From assembly GCF_009380135.2 (NCBI RefSeq), contig NZ_WHUT02000008.1, positions 210,876 to 274,875 on the forward strand: a stretch of DNA of 64,000 bases, in the 5' to 3' direction. The stretch comes from Fertoeibacter niger. GTDB taxonomy: Bacteria; Pseudomonadota; Alphaproteobacteria; Rhodobacterales; Rhodobacteraceae. The position numbers and the translations under genes are program-made. Shown here piece after piece: positions 1 through 8,145 of the stretch. Numbering within the stretch: position 1 is the first letter of the stretch; every line of letters begins with the position of its first letter. The notes under the pieces are model-generated. The model searched no databases, was not told the origin of the DNA, and saw only the letters and a list, made by a program, of their open reading frames with translations.

Positions 1-464
1 TAGAGCGGGTCAAAGACGAATTCGGTGAAGCCCAGGCTGCGCACCACATTCTGCACGCCGAACTCGGGGTTCAGGATCCATTGCCACACCAGCCCGGTCA
101 CGATGAAGCTGAGGGCGAAGGGATAAAGGAATATCGTGCGGAACGTATCCTCGAACCGGATTTTCTGATCCAGCAGCACGGCCAGCAAAAAGCCGATCAC
201 CAGGCTGAAGATCAGCGTCAGCACGCCATAGATCAGCAGGTTCTCGATCGAGGTCAGCCAGCGGCCGGTGGACCAGAGCCGTTCATACTGATCCAGCCCG
301 ACAAACCGCAGGCGCGGCAGCAGTTTGGAGTCGGTAAAGGAATAGAACACCGTCCATGCGGTGCCGCCGACAAAGATCACCAGCGCCGTCAGGATCATCG
401 GCACCGAGGCAATCTTGGCATTCAGGTTGCGCAACAGGCGGTAGGGTCGCGGAGAGGTGGACAT
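1..464 (-). CDS. ABC transporter permease, sugar type (MalF/UgpA-like), 3' end cut by the window edge
   Basis: Reading the minus strand from an ATG at 464 gives about 154 residues running off the left edge. The N-terminus is a short Arg-rich cytoplasmic tail, then a first membrane segment (roughly residues 14-36) and a second near residues 75-100 followed by a loop with FLYPFALSFIVTGLVWQWIL, typical of the MalF/UgpA side of carbohydrate importers. It lies 120 nt downstream of the solute-binding protein gene on the same strand, so it is the first permease of that importer; the second permease and ATPase are presumably outside the window. An in-frame ATG at 482 is an alternative start. The sugar is not deducible. 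Confidence 0.85.
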   Translation of the reverse strand, partial: MSTSPRPYRLLRNLNAKIASVPMILTALVIFVGGTAWTVFYSFTDSKLLPRLRFVGLDQYERLWSTGRWLTSIENLLIYGVLTLIFSLVIGFLLAVLLDQKIRFEDTFRTIFLYPFALSFIVTGLVWQWILNPEFGVQNVVRSLGFTEFVFDPL

Positions 465-552
465 GCGGGGATTTCCGGGCATGGGGCCTGCCGCAGCAGC
501 GCGGCATCAGCGTGGCCCCGCTGCGCAAGCGCGGGCAGGACCACAAGGAGTT

Positions 553-577
553 GCCCGCCGTGACAGGCACGACGGGC
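553..577 (-). terminator. Intergenic stem-loop after the solute-binding protein gene
   Basis: On the minus strand, starting 8 nt after the stop of the binding-protein gene, GCCCG-CGTG pairs with CACG-CGGGC around a short loop. No T-tract follows, so I read it as an RNA-stabilising or partial attenuation hairpin. Such hairpins commonly keep binding-protein mRNA above permease mRNA. The stem is visible in the sequence; its role is inferred. Confidence 0.5.
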
Positions 578-584
578 ATAAGGA

Positions 585-1817
585 TCATTCGGCCGTGGCG
601 ATGATGTCGGCGAAACGGGCCTGCGCATCTTCGACGGTGATGGCGGGATCGTTGAAGAACTCGCTCATCAGGTCGTTGATCTGGGTGGTGGTGTCCGGGC
701 TGATCAGCTCGTCCGAGCCCTGGATGACATTGCCTGCCGCCAGGATTTCGAGGCCCTTCTGCATGCAGTCATTGGCGGTGGACAGGTCGATGTCGCCGCG
801 CACCGGCAGCGAGCCCTTTTTCAGGTTGAAGGCCACCTGTGTGGCTTGCGCCATCATGGTCGAGGCCAGCACTTCCTGCGCTGCCGAGGCTTCCGGATCG
901 CTGAGGACCGGGAAGTAGAAGGCATCACCGCCGGTCGAGATGATCTCGTTCATGCCCAGACCGGGCAGGCAGGTGTAATCGGTGCCCGCCACCTGGCCCG
1001 CGATCTGGAATTCGCCCTGCGCCCAGTCGCCCATGATCTGCCCGCCGGCCTGGCCGGTGATCACCATGTTGGTGGCCTGGTTCCAGTCTTGCACCTTGGA
1101 ATTCGCGGCCATCTTGCGCGCGTCGTCAATCGCCTTGAACACCGGGCCCAGTTCGGCCCCGCCTGCCACGGCCTCGTCCTTGTCGCCGTAAACCTTCATG
1201 AACAGGTCGCGCCCGCCCACGGCCACCATCAGCACGTTGAACGCGCCGGCGTTCTGCCAGGCCTGCTGGCCCATGGCCAGCGGCGTGATGCCCTTGGCCT
1301 CCAGCGCAGGCGCCGCGGCGACGAATTCGTCCCAGTTGGTCGGAACCGGCACGCCTGCATCGGCAAAGGCCTTGTTCGACAGCCACAGCCACTGCCAGGA
1401 ATGGATGTTTACCGGAACGCAGTAAATCTTGCCATCCAGCGTGCAGTTGGCCAGCAGGCTGGGAGGATTCACGATATCGGCCCAGCCTTCTTTCGCGGCC
1501 AGTTCCGTGAAGTCGCGCATCAGCCCGGCCTCGACCAGCTCCTGCGCCTGACGGCCGTGGTTGAACTGGGTGGCGGCCATCGGGTCGCCGCCCGTGATGC
1601 GGCTGACCATGATCGGGCGCGCGGTGTCGCCCGAACCGGCGATTGCGCCATCGACCCATTTGTTGCCGGTGGCGTCGAACGCCTTGGCAAGTTCGGCGAC
1701 AGCAGCGGCTTCGCCGCCCGAGGTCCACCAGTGAGTGACCTCAAGATCGGTTGCGCAGGCAACAGAAGGCAGGGCGACAGAGGCCAAAAGCCCCAGCGCC
1801 AATTTCACCGAATTCAT
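585..1817 (-). CDS. ABC transporter extracellular solute-binding protein, carbohydrate type
   Basis: 410 residues, a normal length for family 1 solute-binding proteins. Residues 1-22 form a Sec signal peptide ending near SVACA, and the mature part begins TDLEVTHWWTSGGEAAAV, the typical first strand of sugar-binding proteins. It should capture a sugar or sugar derivative in the periplasm for the membrane complex whose first permease is the next gene downstream. The promoter region carries two copies of a 14-bp palindrome, and a divergent LacI-family gene lies on the other side, so expression is probably induced by the sugar through that repressor. The substrate cannot be named from sequence alone; glucose/mannose-type binders are the nearest in feel. 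Confidence 0.92.
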   Translation of the reverse strand: MNSVKLALGLLASVALPSVACATDLEVTHWWTSGGEAAAVAELAKAFDATGNKWVDGAIAGSGDTARPIMVSRITGGDPMAATQFNHGRQAQELVEAGLMRDFTELAAKEGWADIVNPPSLLANCTLDGKIYCVPVNIHSWQWLWLSNKAFADAGVPVPTNWDEFVAAAPALEAKGITPLAMGQQAWQNAGAFNVLMVAVGGRDLFMKVYGDKDEAVAGGAELGPVFKAIDDARKMAANSKVQDWNQATNMVITGQAGGQIMGDWAQGEFQIAGQVAGTDYTCLPGLGMNEIISTGGDAFYFPVLSDPEASAAQEVLASTMMAQATQVAFNLKKGSLPVRGDIDLSTANDCMQKGLEILAAGNVIQGSDELISPDTTTQINDLMSEFFNDPAITVEDAQARFADIIATAE

Positions 1818-1832
1818 TCTAGTCCTCCCTGA

Positions 1833-1867
1833 CTATAACGTTATAGCCAGACTCTATAACGTTATAG
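1833..1867. promoter_or_regulatory. Double LacI-type operator
   Basis: The perfect palindrome CTATAACGTTATAG occurs at 1833-1846 and again, identically, at 1854-1867. The two centres are 21 bp apart, two helical turns, so two dimers would sit on the same DNA face. The central CG and A/T-rich arms fit LacI-family operators. The pair starts 16 bp upstream of the binding-protein start codon and lies between it and the divergent LacI gene, so it should control the transporter and perhaps the regulator. Confidence 0.8.
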
Positions 1868-2119
1868 TTTTTTCAATCAAGCCATTCTTTTCGCTTGTGG
1901 TGCATCTTTTTCGGGCGGTTTAATGAACACCGTCAGTCGCGGCGAAAGGCTGTTTTGCGATGTGTCACGCTCCTCCTGCCCATCTGTCAGGCCGTTGCAA
2001 CCATGGCGGGCAAATCTTTGTGCTGCTTCATCTTTTCGTGCCGCAAGCGGAGTGCTACGCAGATTTTGCGATGTCGCATTCCGCGCAGGCCAGCGACGAA
2101 CCGGGGACGGGAAACAGCG

Positions 2120-3160
2120 ATGAGTAGCGCGAATCATGATCTGTCCGAACCTGCACGCCCCACGCTGAAAAGCATCGCGGCACTGACGGGGCTGTCGGTG
2201 GCCACAGTGGGCCGGGCGCTGAAGGATGCCGATGACATCGGCGAGGACACAAAGCGCAGGGTGCGCGAGGTGGCTGAACGCGTGGGTTATCGCCCCAACC
2301 GGGCCGGGGTGCGCCTGCGCACGGGCAAGACCAACGTGATAGCCCTGGTCCGCTCGACCGAGGAGGATGTGATGAACCACACCTCGCAGATGATCAGCGC
2401 CATTTCCACCGCCCTGCGCGGCACCGCCTATCACATGATCCTGATGCCTTATTTCCCCGAGGAAGATGTCATCGCACCCGTGCGCTATCTGGTGGAAACC
2501 GGGTCGGCGGATGGCGTGATCATCAACCAGACCACGCCCGATGACCCCCGCGTGCGCTATATGCACGAGCGCGGCTTTCCCTTTGCCACCCATGGCCGCA
2601 CCGCCATGGGCATCGACCACCCGTTTTTCGATTTCGACAACGAGGCTTTCGCCCGCATCATGGTGCGCGAAATGGTGGCGCGCGGGCGGCGGCGGCTGGC
2701 CCTCCTGGCCCCGCCACTGGGGCAAAGCTATTCGCTGCACATGTCCAAGGGGTTCTTCGAGGAATGCGCGCGGCTGGGCGTTCAGGCCCGTCTGCTGGAC
2801 GACATGACAAGCGACACCGGCGCAATGCGGGTGGAAAAGGTGGCAAAGCAGATTTTTGGCGCTGCCGACTGGCCCGATGGCGTGGTGATCGGTTCGGCCA
2901 CGGCCTCCATGGCGCTGGTCACGGGTGGCGAATCGCACGGGTTGGTGCTGGGGCGCGATTTTGACGTGGGCACCAAGGATTCGGTGCGCTTTCTGCGCCG
3001 GTTCCGGTCAGACATGCTGGTGGTGCATGAGGATGTCGGCCACGCCGGTGACTTTCTGGCCCGCGCGGTGATGGCCGCGATCGACCGCCGCGGACCGCAG
3101 ACCGCCACTCAGTTTCTTGATGTTCCCGCGCAGATCAGCGGACCTGTCAACTTGGCCTGA
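2120..3160 (+). CDS. LacI-family transcriptional regulator
   Basis: 346 residues from the ATG at 2120, preceded by a purine-rich GGGACGGGAAACAG; the frame stays open further upstream but that part is unrelated to the family. The N-terminal LacI helix-turn-helix is at about residues 16-35 (LKSIAALTGLSVATVGRALK), followed by the hinge region ending RVGYRPNRAG and a periplasmic-binding-protein-like effector domain. It should repress the divergent sugar ABC transporter by binding the double palindrome at 1833-1867 and release it when the sugar binds. Its 3' end overlaps the convergent pxpC by 14 bp. Confidence 0.93.
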   Translation: MSSANHDLSEPARPTLKSIAALTGLSVATVGRALKDADDIGEDTKRRVREVAERVGYRPNRAGVRLRTGKTNVIALVRSTEEDVMNHTSQMISAISTALRGTAYHMILMPYFPEEDVIAPVRYLVETGSADGVIINQTTPDDPRVRYMHERGFPFATHGRTAMGIDHPFFDFDNEAFARIMVREMVARGRRRLALLAPPLGQSYSLHMSKGFFEECARLGVQARLLDDMTSDTGAMRVEKVAKQIFGAADWPDGVVIGSATASMALVTGGESHGLVLGRDFDVGTKDSVRFLRRFRSDMLVVHEDVGHAGDFLARAVMAAIDRRGPQTATQFLDVPAQISGPVNLA

Positions 3161-4121
3161 ACGCGGGCATCAGGGGCTGCCGCAGGGCCAGCCTGCCAAG
3201 ATATTCCGCGTGGCTGCGTTGGCGTCGCCGTGCCAGTGCCACCGCAGCCTCGGGGCCGATGGCGTGAAACCATACGGTATCCTGCGGGCGCAGTTGCACG
3301 AAACCGTCCAGATCCGCCGACAAGATCGTGGCAATCTTGGGATAGCCGCCGGTGGTCTGGTGATCGGCCAGCAGCACCGTGGCCACGCCGTCACCCGCCA
3401 CCTGCACCGAGCCGCGCAACACGGGTTCCGAGGGCATGTCCAGCGTCGCATCCGGTGCGAGTGTCGGGCCGCGCAGCCGAACACCCATGCGGTCGGCTGC
3501 ATCCGTCACATGAAACGGCCGGGTCAGAAAGGTTGTCAGCGTGTCGCCGCCGAAGAACCGTTCCTGCGGCCCGATGACCACATGCAGCCGGTGCCTTGGC
3601 CGGGCGCTGACAGGGCAGGGGATCGGACCCTCGCGTTCTGCGCGCCGTTCAGCGGTTGCCAGCGCGATCTGCCCGCCGGTTGCCAGCATCCCGCCGCCAA
3701 GGCCCGACAGCGCATGGGTCGCGGCGCTTCCCAGCCAGTCGGGCACCTCGAGTTTCCCTGCGAAGGCCAGATAGGTCCAGCTGCCCCAGGGGCCGGGGCG
3801 CAGGCTCAGCCGTTGCCCTGCGCTGATCGCCGCTACCTGCCATGATCCTTGCCGTGCGCCACCAGCCTCGAGGATGAAACCGCCGCCTGCAACGGCAAAC
3901 CCCACGCTGCCTGACAGGCATTCCAGCGTCAGACCGCCCCGCGACACCTCGATCCCCGGGGCATCCGCCGGGTTTCCCAGCGCGGTGTTGGCGATGGCAA
4001 GGGCCGCGCGGTCCATCGGCCCCGAGGCGGGCACGCCGTAACGCATCAGCCCGCGCCGACCGCCATCCTGCACCGACACCTGCGGCCCGGCATGCAGTAT
4101 GCGAAACAGCGCCCCTGCCAT
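3147..4121 (-). CDS. pxpC: 5-oxoprolinase subunit C (biotin-dependent carboxylase-like)
   Basis: About 324 residues. It begins with an AGPQVSVQDGGRRG motif and GVPASGPMDRAA, both hallmarks of the PxpC/carboxyltransferase family, and contains HQTTGGYPKIATI near the C-terminus. With PxpA and PxpB it forms the ATP-dependent enzyme that opens 5-oxoproline (pyroglutamate) to glutamate. The start is set at the ATG at 4121, which overlaps the pxpB stop as TGATG; the frame is open further upstream but only as an overlap with pxpB. This is the last gene of pxpABC and meets the lacI gene tail to tail. Confidence 0.93.
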   Translation of the reverse strand: MAGALFRILHAGPQVSVQDGGRRGLMRYGVPASGPMDRAALAIANTALGNPADAPGIEVSRGGLTLECLSGSVGFAVAGGGFILEAGGARQGSWQVAAISAGQRLSLRPGPWGSWTYLAFAGKLEVPDWLGSAATHALSGLGGGMLATGGQIALATAERRAEREGPIPCPVSARPRHRLHVVIGPQERFFGGDTLTTFLTRPFHVTDAADRMGVRLRGPTLAPDATLDMPSEPVLRGSVQVAGDGVATVLLADHQTTGGYPKIATILSADLDGFVQLRPQDTVWFHAIGPEAAVALARRRQRSHAEYLGRLALRQPLMPAFRPS

Positions 4122-4831
4122 CACGCCGCTGCGCCCTTGCCGGTGCGCGCGGCAAGCGCAGGGCCAAGCTCTGCCTGCCCGATGCGGCGGAAGGCCACTC
4201 TGTCGCCCACGGCAAACAGGAACGGGCGCGCAGGTTCGGCCGTCAAGACCCGGGTGGGCGAGCGGCCGATGATCCACCAGCCGGTCGGCATGGTCAGCGT
4301 GGTGATCAGGCATTGCGCCCCGGCGATGATCACGCTGCCCGCCGCGATGCCGCGCAGGGCCGCCGGTTTGCGCGGCAGGTGCAGCGCGGGCGGCCCGCCG
4401 GCCAGATAGGCATAGCCGGGCGCAAAGCCATACATCGCAACGGTGTATTCCGCCGCCAGATGTGCTGCGATCACCGCATCGGGCGAATGCCCTGTCAGCC
4501 GCGCCACTTCGGCCAGATCGGCGGCGCAATCGCCGTCATAGCAGACGGGCACTTGATGGTGCTGTTGTTCTGCGCCGGGTGCGGCGGGCTGGGCCAGAAG
4601 CGCGCGCAATGCCGCGCAGGCCGCCGCATGGTCGGTGACAACCGGATCGAAATCCACCAGCAGGCTGACTGTGGCGGGGACCGCCTCGGCAAAACCGGCA
4701 AACGGGTGGGCAGCCAGCGCGCGGTCCAGCCGCAACACCGCCGCATGAGCCGTCTCGCTGGATACGTCGGCAAATTCCACCAGCAGCGCGTGATCCGCGA
4801 CGGGGCGGAACCGGGGAAAACCCGGCATCAC
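4121..4831 (-). CDS. pxpB: 5-oxoprolinase subunit B
   Basis: 236 residues of the PxpB/KipI family. The N-terminus FRPVADHALLVEFAD and the later segments YGFAPGYAYLAGGP and LITTLTMPTGWWIIGRSP are diagnostic of this family. It partners PxpC to activate 5-oxoproline for hydrolysis. Its ATG overlaps the pxpA stop and its stop overlaps the pxpC start, so the three subunits are translationally coupled. In Bacillus related proteins (KipI) inhibit a sporulation kinase, but the three-gene context makes 5-oxoprolinase the better call here. Confidence 0.94.
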   Translation of the reverse strand: MMPGFPRFRPVADHALLVEFADVSSETAHAAVLRLDRALAAHPFAGFAEAVPATVSLLVDFDPVVTDHAAACAALRALLAQPAAPGAEQQHHQVPVCYDGDCAADLAEVARLTGHSPDAVIAAHLAAEYTVAMYGFAPGYAYLAGGPPALHLPRKPAALRGIAAGSVIIAGAQCLITTLTMPTGWWIIGRSPTRVLTAEPARPFLFAVGDRVAFRRIGQAELGPALAARTGKGAAA

Positions 4832-5586
4832 GGCGCAAGGAACGGCGCAAGGGTGACACCCGCCGCCGTCAGTCGGCTGCGCAGTTCGCGCGCCATGGCC
4901 ACCGCCCCGGCACTGTCGCCATGCAGGCAGATCGACTGGGCGGCCAGCGGAACAGGCTCGCCATCCACTACCGCCATCAGCCCGCTGTCGAGGAAGGACA
5001 AAAGCCGGTCCGCCGCCACCTCAGGATCATGCAACAGGGCCCCGGGCCGGTTTCGCGGCACCAGCCGGCCATCGGGTTGATAGCCACGGTCGGCAAAGAT
5101 TTCGGAAAACACCGGCACGCCCGCGGCCCGTGCCACCTGTTCCAGCACGGTGCCGGAAATCGCCAGCAGCGCAAGACCCCCCGGCTGTGCCTGCACCGCC
5201 GCCACAATGGCCGAAGCCACCGCCACGTCATCCGCCGCCAGATTGGCCAGCGCCCCGTGCGGCTTGACATAGCGCACCGCCGTGCCCGCCAGTGCGGCCA
5301 GGCCAACCAGCGCGCCCACCTGTGCCGCCACCATCCGTCCCACCGCATCCGGCGCCATCGGAATGACCCGCCGCCCGAACCCGGGCAGATCGGCATAGCC
5401 CGGATGCGCGCCCACCGTCACGCCACGGTCACGCGCCATGACCAGTGTGGCGAACATGGTCTCAGGGTCGCCCGCATGGCCGCCGCAGGCCAGACTGGCG
5501 CTTGTCACCATATCCAGCATGGCCGCGTCGTCGCCCATCACCCAGGGGCCAAAGCTTTCGCCAAGGTCGGCGTTCAGATCAATCAT
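4828..5586 (-). CDS. pxpA: 5-oxoprolinase subunit A (LamB/YcsF family)
   Basis: 252 residues, the usual length. The N-terminus MIDLNADLGESFG and the following SASLACGGHAGD are the signature of the LamB/YcsF family; HPGYADLPGFGRR and the YVKPHGAL motif follow. It supplies the hydrolytic part of ATP-dependent 5-oxoprolinase, recycling pyroglutamate formed spontaneously from glutamine and glutamate. It is the first gene of pxpABC. Upstream (5587-6087) no operator or strong promoter is evident to me. Confidence 0.94.
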   Translation of the reverse strand: MIDLNADLGESFGPWVMGDDAAMLDMVTSASLACGGHAGDPETMFATLVMARDRGVTVGAHPGYADLPGFGRRVIPMAPDAVGRMVAAQVGALVGLAALAGTAVRYVKPHGALANLAADDVAVASAIVAAVQAQPGGLALLAISGTVLEQVARAAGVPVFSEIFADRGYQPDGRLVPRNRPGALLHDPEVAADRLLSFLDSGLMAVVDGEPVPLAAQSICLHGDSAGAVAMARELRSRLTAAGVTLAPFLAP

Positions 5587-6087
5587 CCCTGCGCCTTTCC
5601 GTGCTGCGCCGTTCCGGCATCATCGCAACACAGGCACGGAAATCCAAGCCATCCTTGCGCGACGTCCGGGGGCCCGCGTCCTTTGCCCGGCATCTGCTCA
5701 TGTTGGCGGCGGCCACAGCGGCTTGAATGAAAGGTCGCGGCTGTGCTCGGCCACGGCTTGCGCGAAATGCCCTGCCGATCCGGACTGCCGCCCCCAGTTC
5801 ACCACTTCGGCGGCGACGGCAACGGCGATCACCAGCCTTTGCCACCCCTGCACTTGCCTGGCGGAAGTTGTGGCAGCCAGCCGCGGCAGGCTATCGCTGC
5901 CGGATCGTTCAGAACGCTGACCGCACCAATGTGGCCGTGACCTCCAGCGTGACACCGCGACGCCGCGCCTCGGGCGTCAGGTCCACCAGCCCGGCCCGAG
6001 CCGCCAGCACTTGTGCAGCCACCGTTGCGGGGGCATTTGGGACGAATCATGCCGAAGGGTGGCAAGTTGAACGGAAAGGAAAGACCG
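5587..6087. other. No intact gene; probably decayed coding DNA
   Basis: This 500-bp stretch keeps the third-position GC bias of coding DNA on the minus strand. Segments such as LVDLTPEARRRGVTLEV (about 5945-5995) and QGWQRLVIAVAVAAEVVNWG (about 5780-5840) look protein-like, but they lie in different frames separated by stops. I cannot assign a family. It is most likely the remains of one gene that lost its frame. Confidence 0.35.
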
Positions 6088-6165
6088 ATGAACCGCGCCC
6101 TTGCCGCCCTGATCCTGAGCACGGCACGCGCCGCCCCCCTTGCCGCGCAGGACGCGCCGCTGTCC
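6088..6165 (+). pseudogene. Truncated 5' end of a secreted-protein gene
   Basis: A good ribosome-binding site (GGAAAGGAAAGACCG) precedes an ATG that encodes MNRALAALILSTARAAPLAAQ, a plausible short Sec signal peptide with an AxA-like cleavage site. After about 25 codons the frame enters the antisense of a transposase remnant and loses meaning. I read this as the start of an exported protein interrupted by insertion or recombination. The missing protein cannot be identified. Confidence 0.4.
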
Positions 6166-6320
6166 GGCACCGTGGCGCGCTTGCGCCGCTTCGCGACCGT
6201 CATGGGATTGATCCCCCGCTTCCGGCTCAGTTCCGCGTGTGAAGCTTGTGATCGCTGTGTTGCTGCTCTGACGGCGTGCGTGGTCGTGGCGCTTCCGCGA
6301 CGAACTTGTCCCACCGTGCT
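6162..6320 (-). pseudogene. Remnant of an IS481-family transposase N-terminus
   Basis: On the minus strand about 53 residues read as the start of an IS481-type transposase: a GQVRRGSATTTHAV segment, an AELSRKRGINPMTVAKRRKR helix-turn-helix (family form LAxLSRELGINPKTVAKWRKR) and ATVPDSG where the family has ATVED. The DDE catalytic domain is absent and the usual Trp of the helix-turn-helix is replaced. Recognition is from memory of the family pattern, so a database comparison would settle it. Confidence 0.65.
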
Positions 6321-6632
6321 TCCCTGCATTCCTTCGAAACCATCGCACCAACAAACCATGGGATCAAACACGTAGCAGAACGGCTGGAATGGATGTTCGG
6401 ATCATGTCCAATCTCAAGGCCGTGGCGGTGTCTGGCGATACAGACAACGCACCGCCCGATGGAGATTTGGCACGGTCTGCCATGGCCGCACTACACTGGG
6501 AATGCAAGCCGGACGCTGCCGCCTCATTTGTCGGCGTCCCGGGTTTGGTGCGCGCCTTTGCCAGCGGATTTCCAGTTTGACGCAGCCCGGGCACCACATG
6601 TGCCTGATCATGAACCCGGGCGACCCTGGTGT
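6321..6632. other. Unassigned region with a possible BON-domain fragment
   Basis: No intact gene. A short + strand frame at 6389-6580 contains PDGDLARSAMAALHWECKPDA, which faintly resembles the start of a BON domain (the family form is like D-x-x-I-A-x-A-x-x-x-A-L-x-W). It then ends without the rest of the domain. I rate this only as a hint of further decay next to the transposase remnant. Confidence 0.25.
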
Positions 6633-7547
6633 TCATGCCATCCTGCCGGCATCTGTTTTGGTGGTTTCCCCTGCATCCTCTGCGGGCGGGGTCTTGGGGT
6701 GCGCGGACAGCCAGTCGCGGATTTCGGGCGCGCTGGCGCGGCTGACTGGCCAGACCTGGCCATCCAGATCGGTAATCTGCGCCTGGCCTTGCCGGTAGCT
6801 GAGGGCAACCACCTCGTCACGGCGGATCCACAGCGAACGGTGGCACTGCCAGCCCATCGCTTCGGGCACCATCGCCACGGCGTCCCGCAGGGTCATCCGC
6901 AATAGCGTCGTGCCCTTTTCGGTGACGACTTCGATATATTGGTTGGCAGAATGCATGCGCCGCAGCCTGCCGCGGCGGTCCGCTGGCAGCTTCAGCAACA
7001 GCGGCACCTTCAGCGTCACCTGCACCCGCCATATCGGCACAAGCTCTGGCAGGTGTCCCAGCCGTTCGCGCAGCATGGGGGCGCAGGCGTAAACGGCGAC
7101 GAAGGTTCCGGGCAGGGTCAGCGTGGCCTGACGGAAAATGCGCGGGCCGCTCCAGGTGAAATCCGGCACGACGAAAAGGGATATCACCTGCGAGAGAGTG
7201 ACCGCCACCATCCACAACCCGACAGGGGCGACGAAAAACGGCAAACCGCGCTGCATGACAAACCATGCGACATGCCCCAATGTTCCCCAGCTGAACGCCC
7301 AGAACATGGCAACCTTTATTGTCGTCAGCAGATGCCCGACAAGGGCGGGAGCCTGCAAGTCTGGGTATTCCGGTTTCATGATGCCGGTGAACAACATCGT
7401 CAGCGGCAAAAGGTAGGAATAAAGCAGAACGGGATGCGTATTGTAGGCCCGCGCCGCCTGCACGAAATCGGCGCGGGGCCTGAAATTGTTGCGCACCATC
7501 TGGCGCAACTCGGCTGTTCCCAGAACCCTGGAAAAATGAAACCCCAT
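6633..7547 (-). CDS. Membrane-anchored LytTR DNA-binding regulator
   Basis: About 304 residues from the ATG at 7547; a TTG at 7580 is an alternative. After a short cytoplasmic stretch there are about four hydrophobic membrane segments (roughly residues 40-170), then a C-terminal LytTR domain (about residues 195-280) with the pattern ANQYIEVVTEKGTTLLRMTL and HRSLWIRRDEV, whose His-Arg-Ser-x-x-Val/Ile form is the family signature. It should bind promoter DNA while sitting in the membrane; no histidine kinase or receiver domain is present, so it is not a classical two-component partner. It stands alone; its target is unknown, though the RTX gene lies close by on the other strand. Confidence 0.82.
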   Translation of the reverse strand: MGFHFSRVLGTAELRQMVRNNFRPRADFVQAARAYNTHPVLLYSYLLPLTMLFTGIMKPEYPDLQAPALVGHLLTTIKVAMFWAFSWGTLGHVAWFVMQRGLPFFVAPVGLWMVAVTLSQVISLFVVPDFTWSGPRIFRQATLTLPGTFVAVYACAPMLRERLGHLPELVPIWRVQVTLKVPLLLKLPADRRGRLRRMHSANQYIEVVTEKGTTLLRMTLRDAVAMVPEAMGWQCHRSLWIRRDEVVALSYRQGQAQITDLDGQVWPVSRASAPEIRDWLSAHPKTPPAEDAGETTKTDAGRMA

Positions 7548-7806
7548 TGCCTTGCGAATGGCACTGCGAACGTTCTGCAACCCAAAGACTCCATGACATC
7601 ATGCCGGGCCGCGTTACGCCAGAAATCCAGACGACACACCGGAAACTATTGAAAGACGGGGCGATGACGGCTGCACCAAACTTGATGACACTCGCACATA
7701 CCTGTTCTATTTCAGATACTTGGCGGTTGATCAAGAGAGCGGTATTGATTTGACAGAATTTTGTTCGCCGCGCTAGCAAGTCAGCGAACAGCCGGGTCGT
7801 GACCCG

Positions 7807-7872
7807 ATGAACATGACAAAGCCAACCCCGTCAGCACCCAAGGCCGGAGGGATCAAGAGGTCTGCATCCTGA
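7807..7872 (+). CDS. Possible 21-residue peptide before a terminator-like hairpin
   Basis: A tiny frame, MNMTKPTPSAPKAGGIKRSA followed by Ser and a stop, lies just after a GC-rich inverted repeat (CGGGTC-GT-GACCCG, 7793-7806) and 30 nt before a hairpin with a T-run at 7902-7929. There is no clear Shine-Dalgarno sequence. The alternative is that the whole block from about 7750 to 7929 is a small RNA with its own terminator. Neither reading can be proved from sequence. Confidence 0.25.
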   Translation: MNMTKPTPSAPKAGGIKRSAS

Positions 7873-7901
7873 CATGACGCGCCAAAAGGCGCAGGGCGCG
7901 A

Positions 7902-7929
7902 GCCACTTTCGTGGCCCGTTCCTTTTTAT
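7902..7929 (+). terminator. Rho-independent terminator-like hairpin
   Basis: GCCAC-TTTC-GTGGC followed by CCGTTCC and TTTTTATT on the + strand. The stem is only five clean base pairs, extended by imperfect pairing of the flanking GGGC. No annotated + strand gene ends here, so it implies a short transcript from the preceding 200 bp. Confidence 0.4.
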
Positions 7930-8145
7930 TGTGCGCCTCGGAAGGAATGGCTCCGGTCTGCAACCCGTCTCGTCCGAACACCCCAATTCGCAGCAAAAGA
8001 GCTGACGGCGCAATTCAGGGTTGTTCGTTAAACAAAACAAGAAAGCCGGCAAAAAAATATGCCTGTCCCGCCCTGAAACTTCAACTTTTGCGCCGCCGTA
8101 ACCTCCCGCATCCGTTGCAACCAGAACCCTTGAAAAGAGTGTCCC
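7930..8145. other. Upstream region of the RTX gene
   Basis: Non-coding. It contains an A-rich stretch (around 8030-8060, with runs such as AAACAAAACAAGAAAG and AAAAAAATATG) that is unusual against the GC-rich surroundings and is the likely promoter zone of the RTX gene. GAAAAGAG just upstream of the ATG at 8146 serves as the ribosome-binding site. Confidence 0.4.

Noticed and set aside
846..1832. Long + strand frame opposite the solute-binding protein gene
   Set aside because: It is the antisense reading of a well-supported binding protein with signal peptide; composition is His/Arg/Gly-rich and has no family match.
3147..4529. pxpC starting at 4529
   Set aside because: That extension would overlap most of pxpB and has an Arg/Ala-rich non-family N-terminus; the ATG at 4121 begins right before the conserved domain and overlaps the pxpB stop.
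6817..7779. Alternative minus-strand frame across the LytTR gene
   Set aside because: Overlaps the LytTR gene in another frame; the LytTR frame has the domain motifs and membrane segments, this one has Arg/Ala-rich text.
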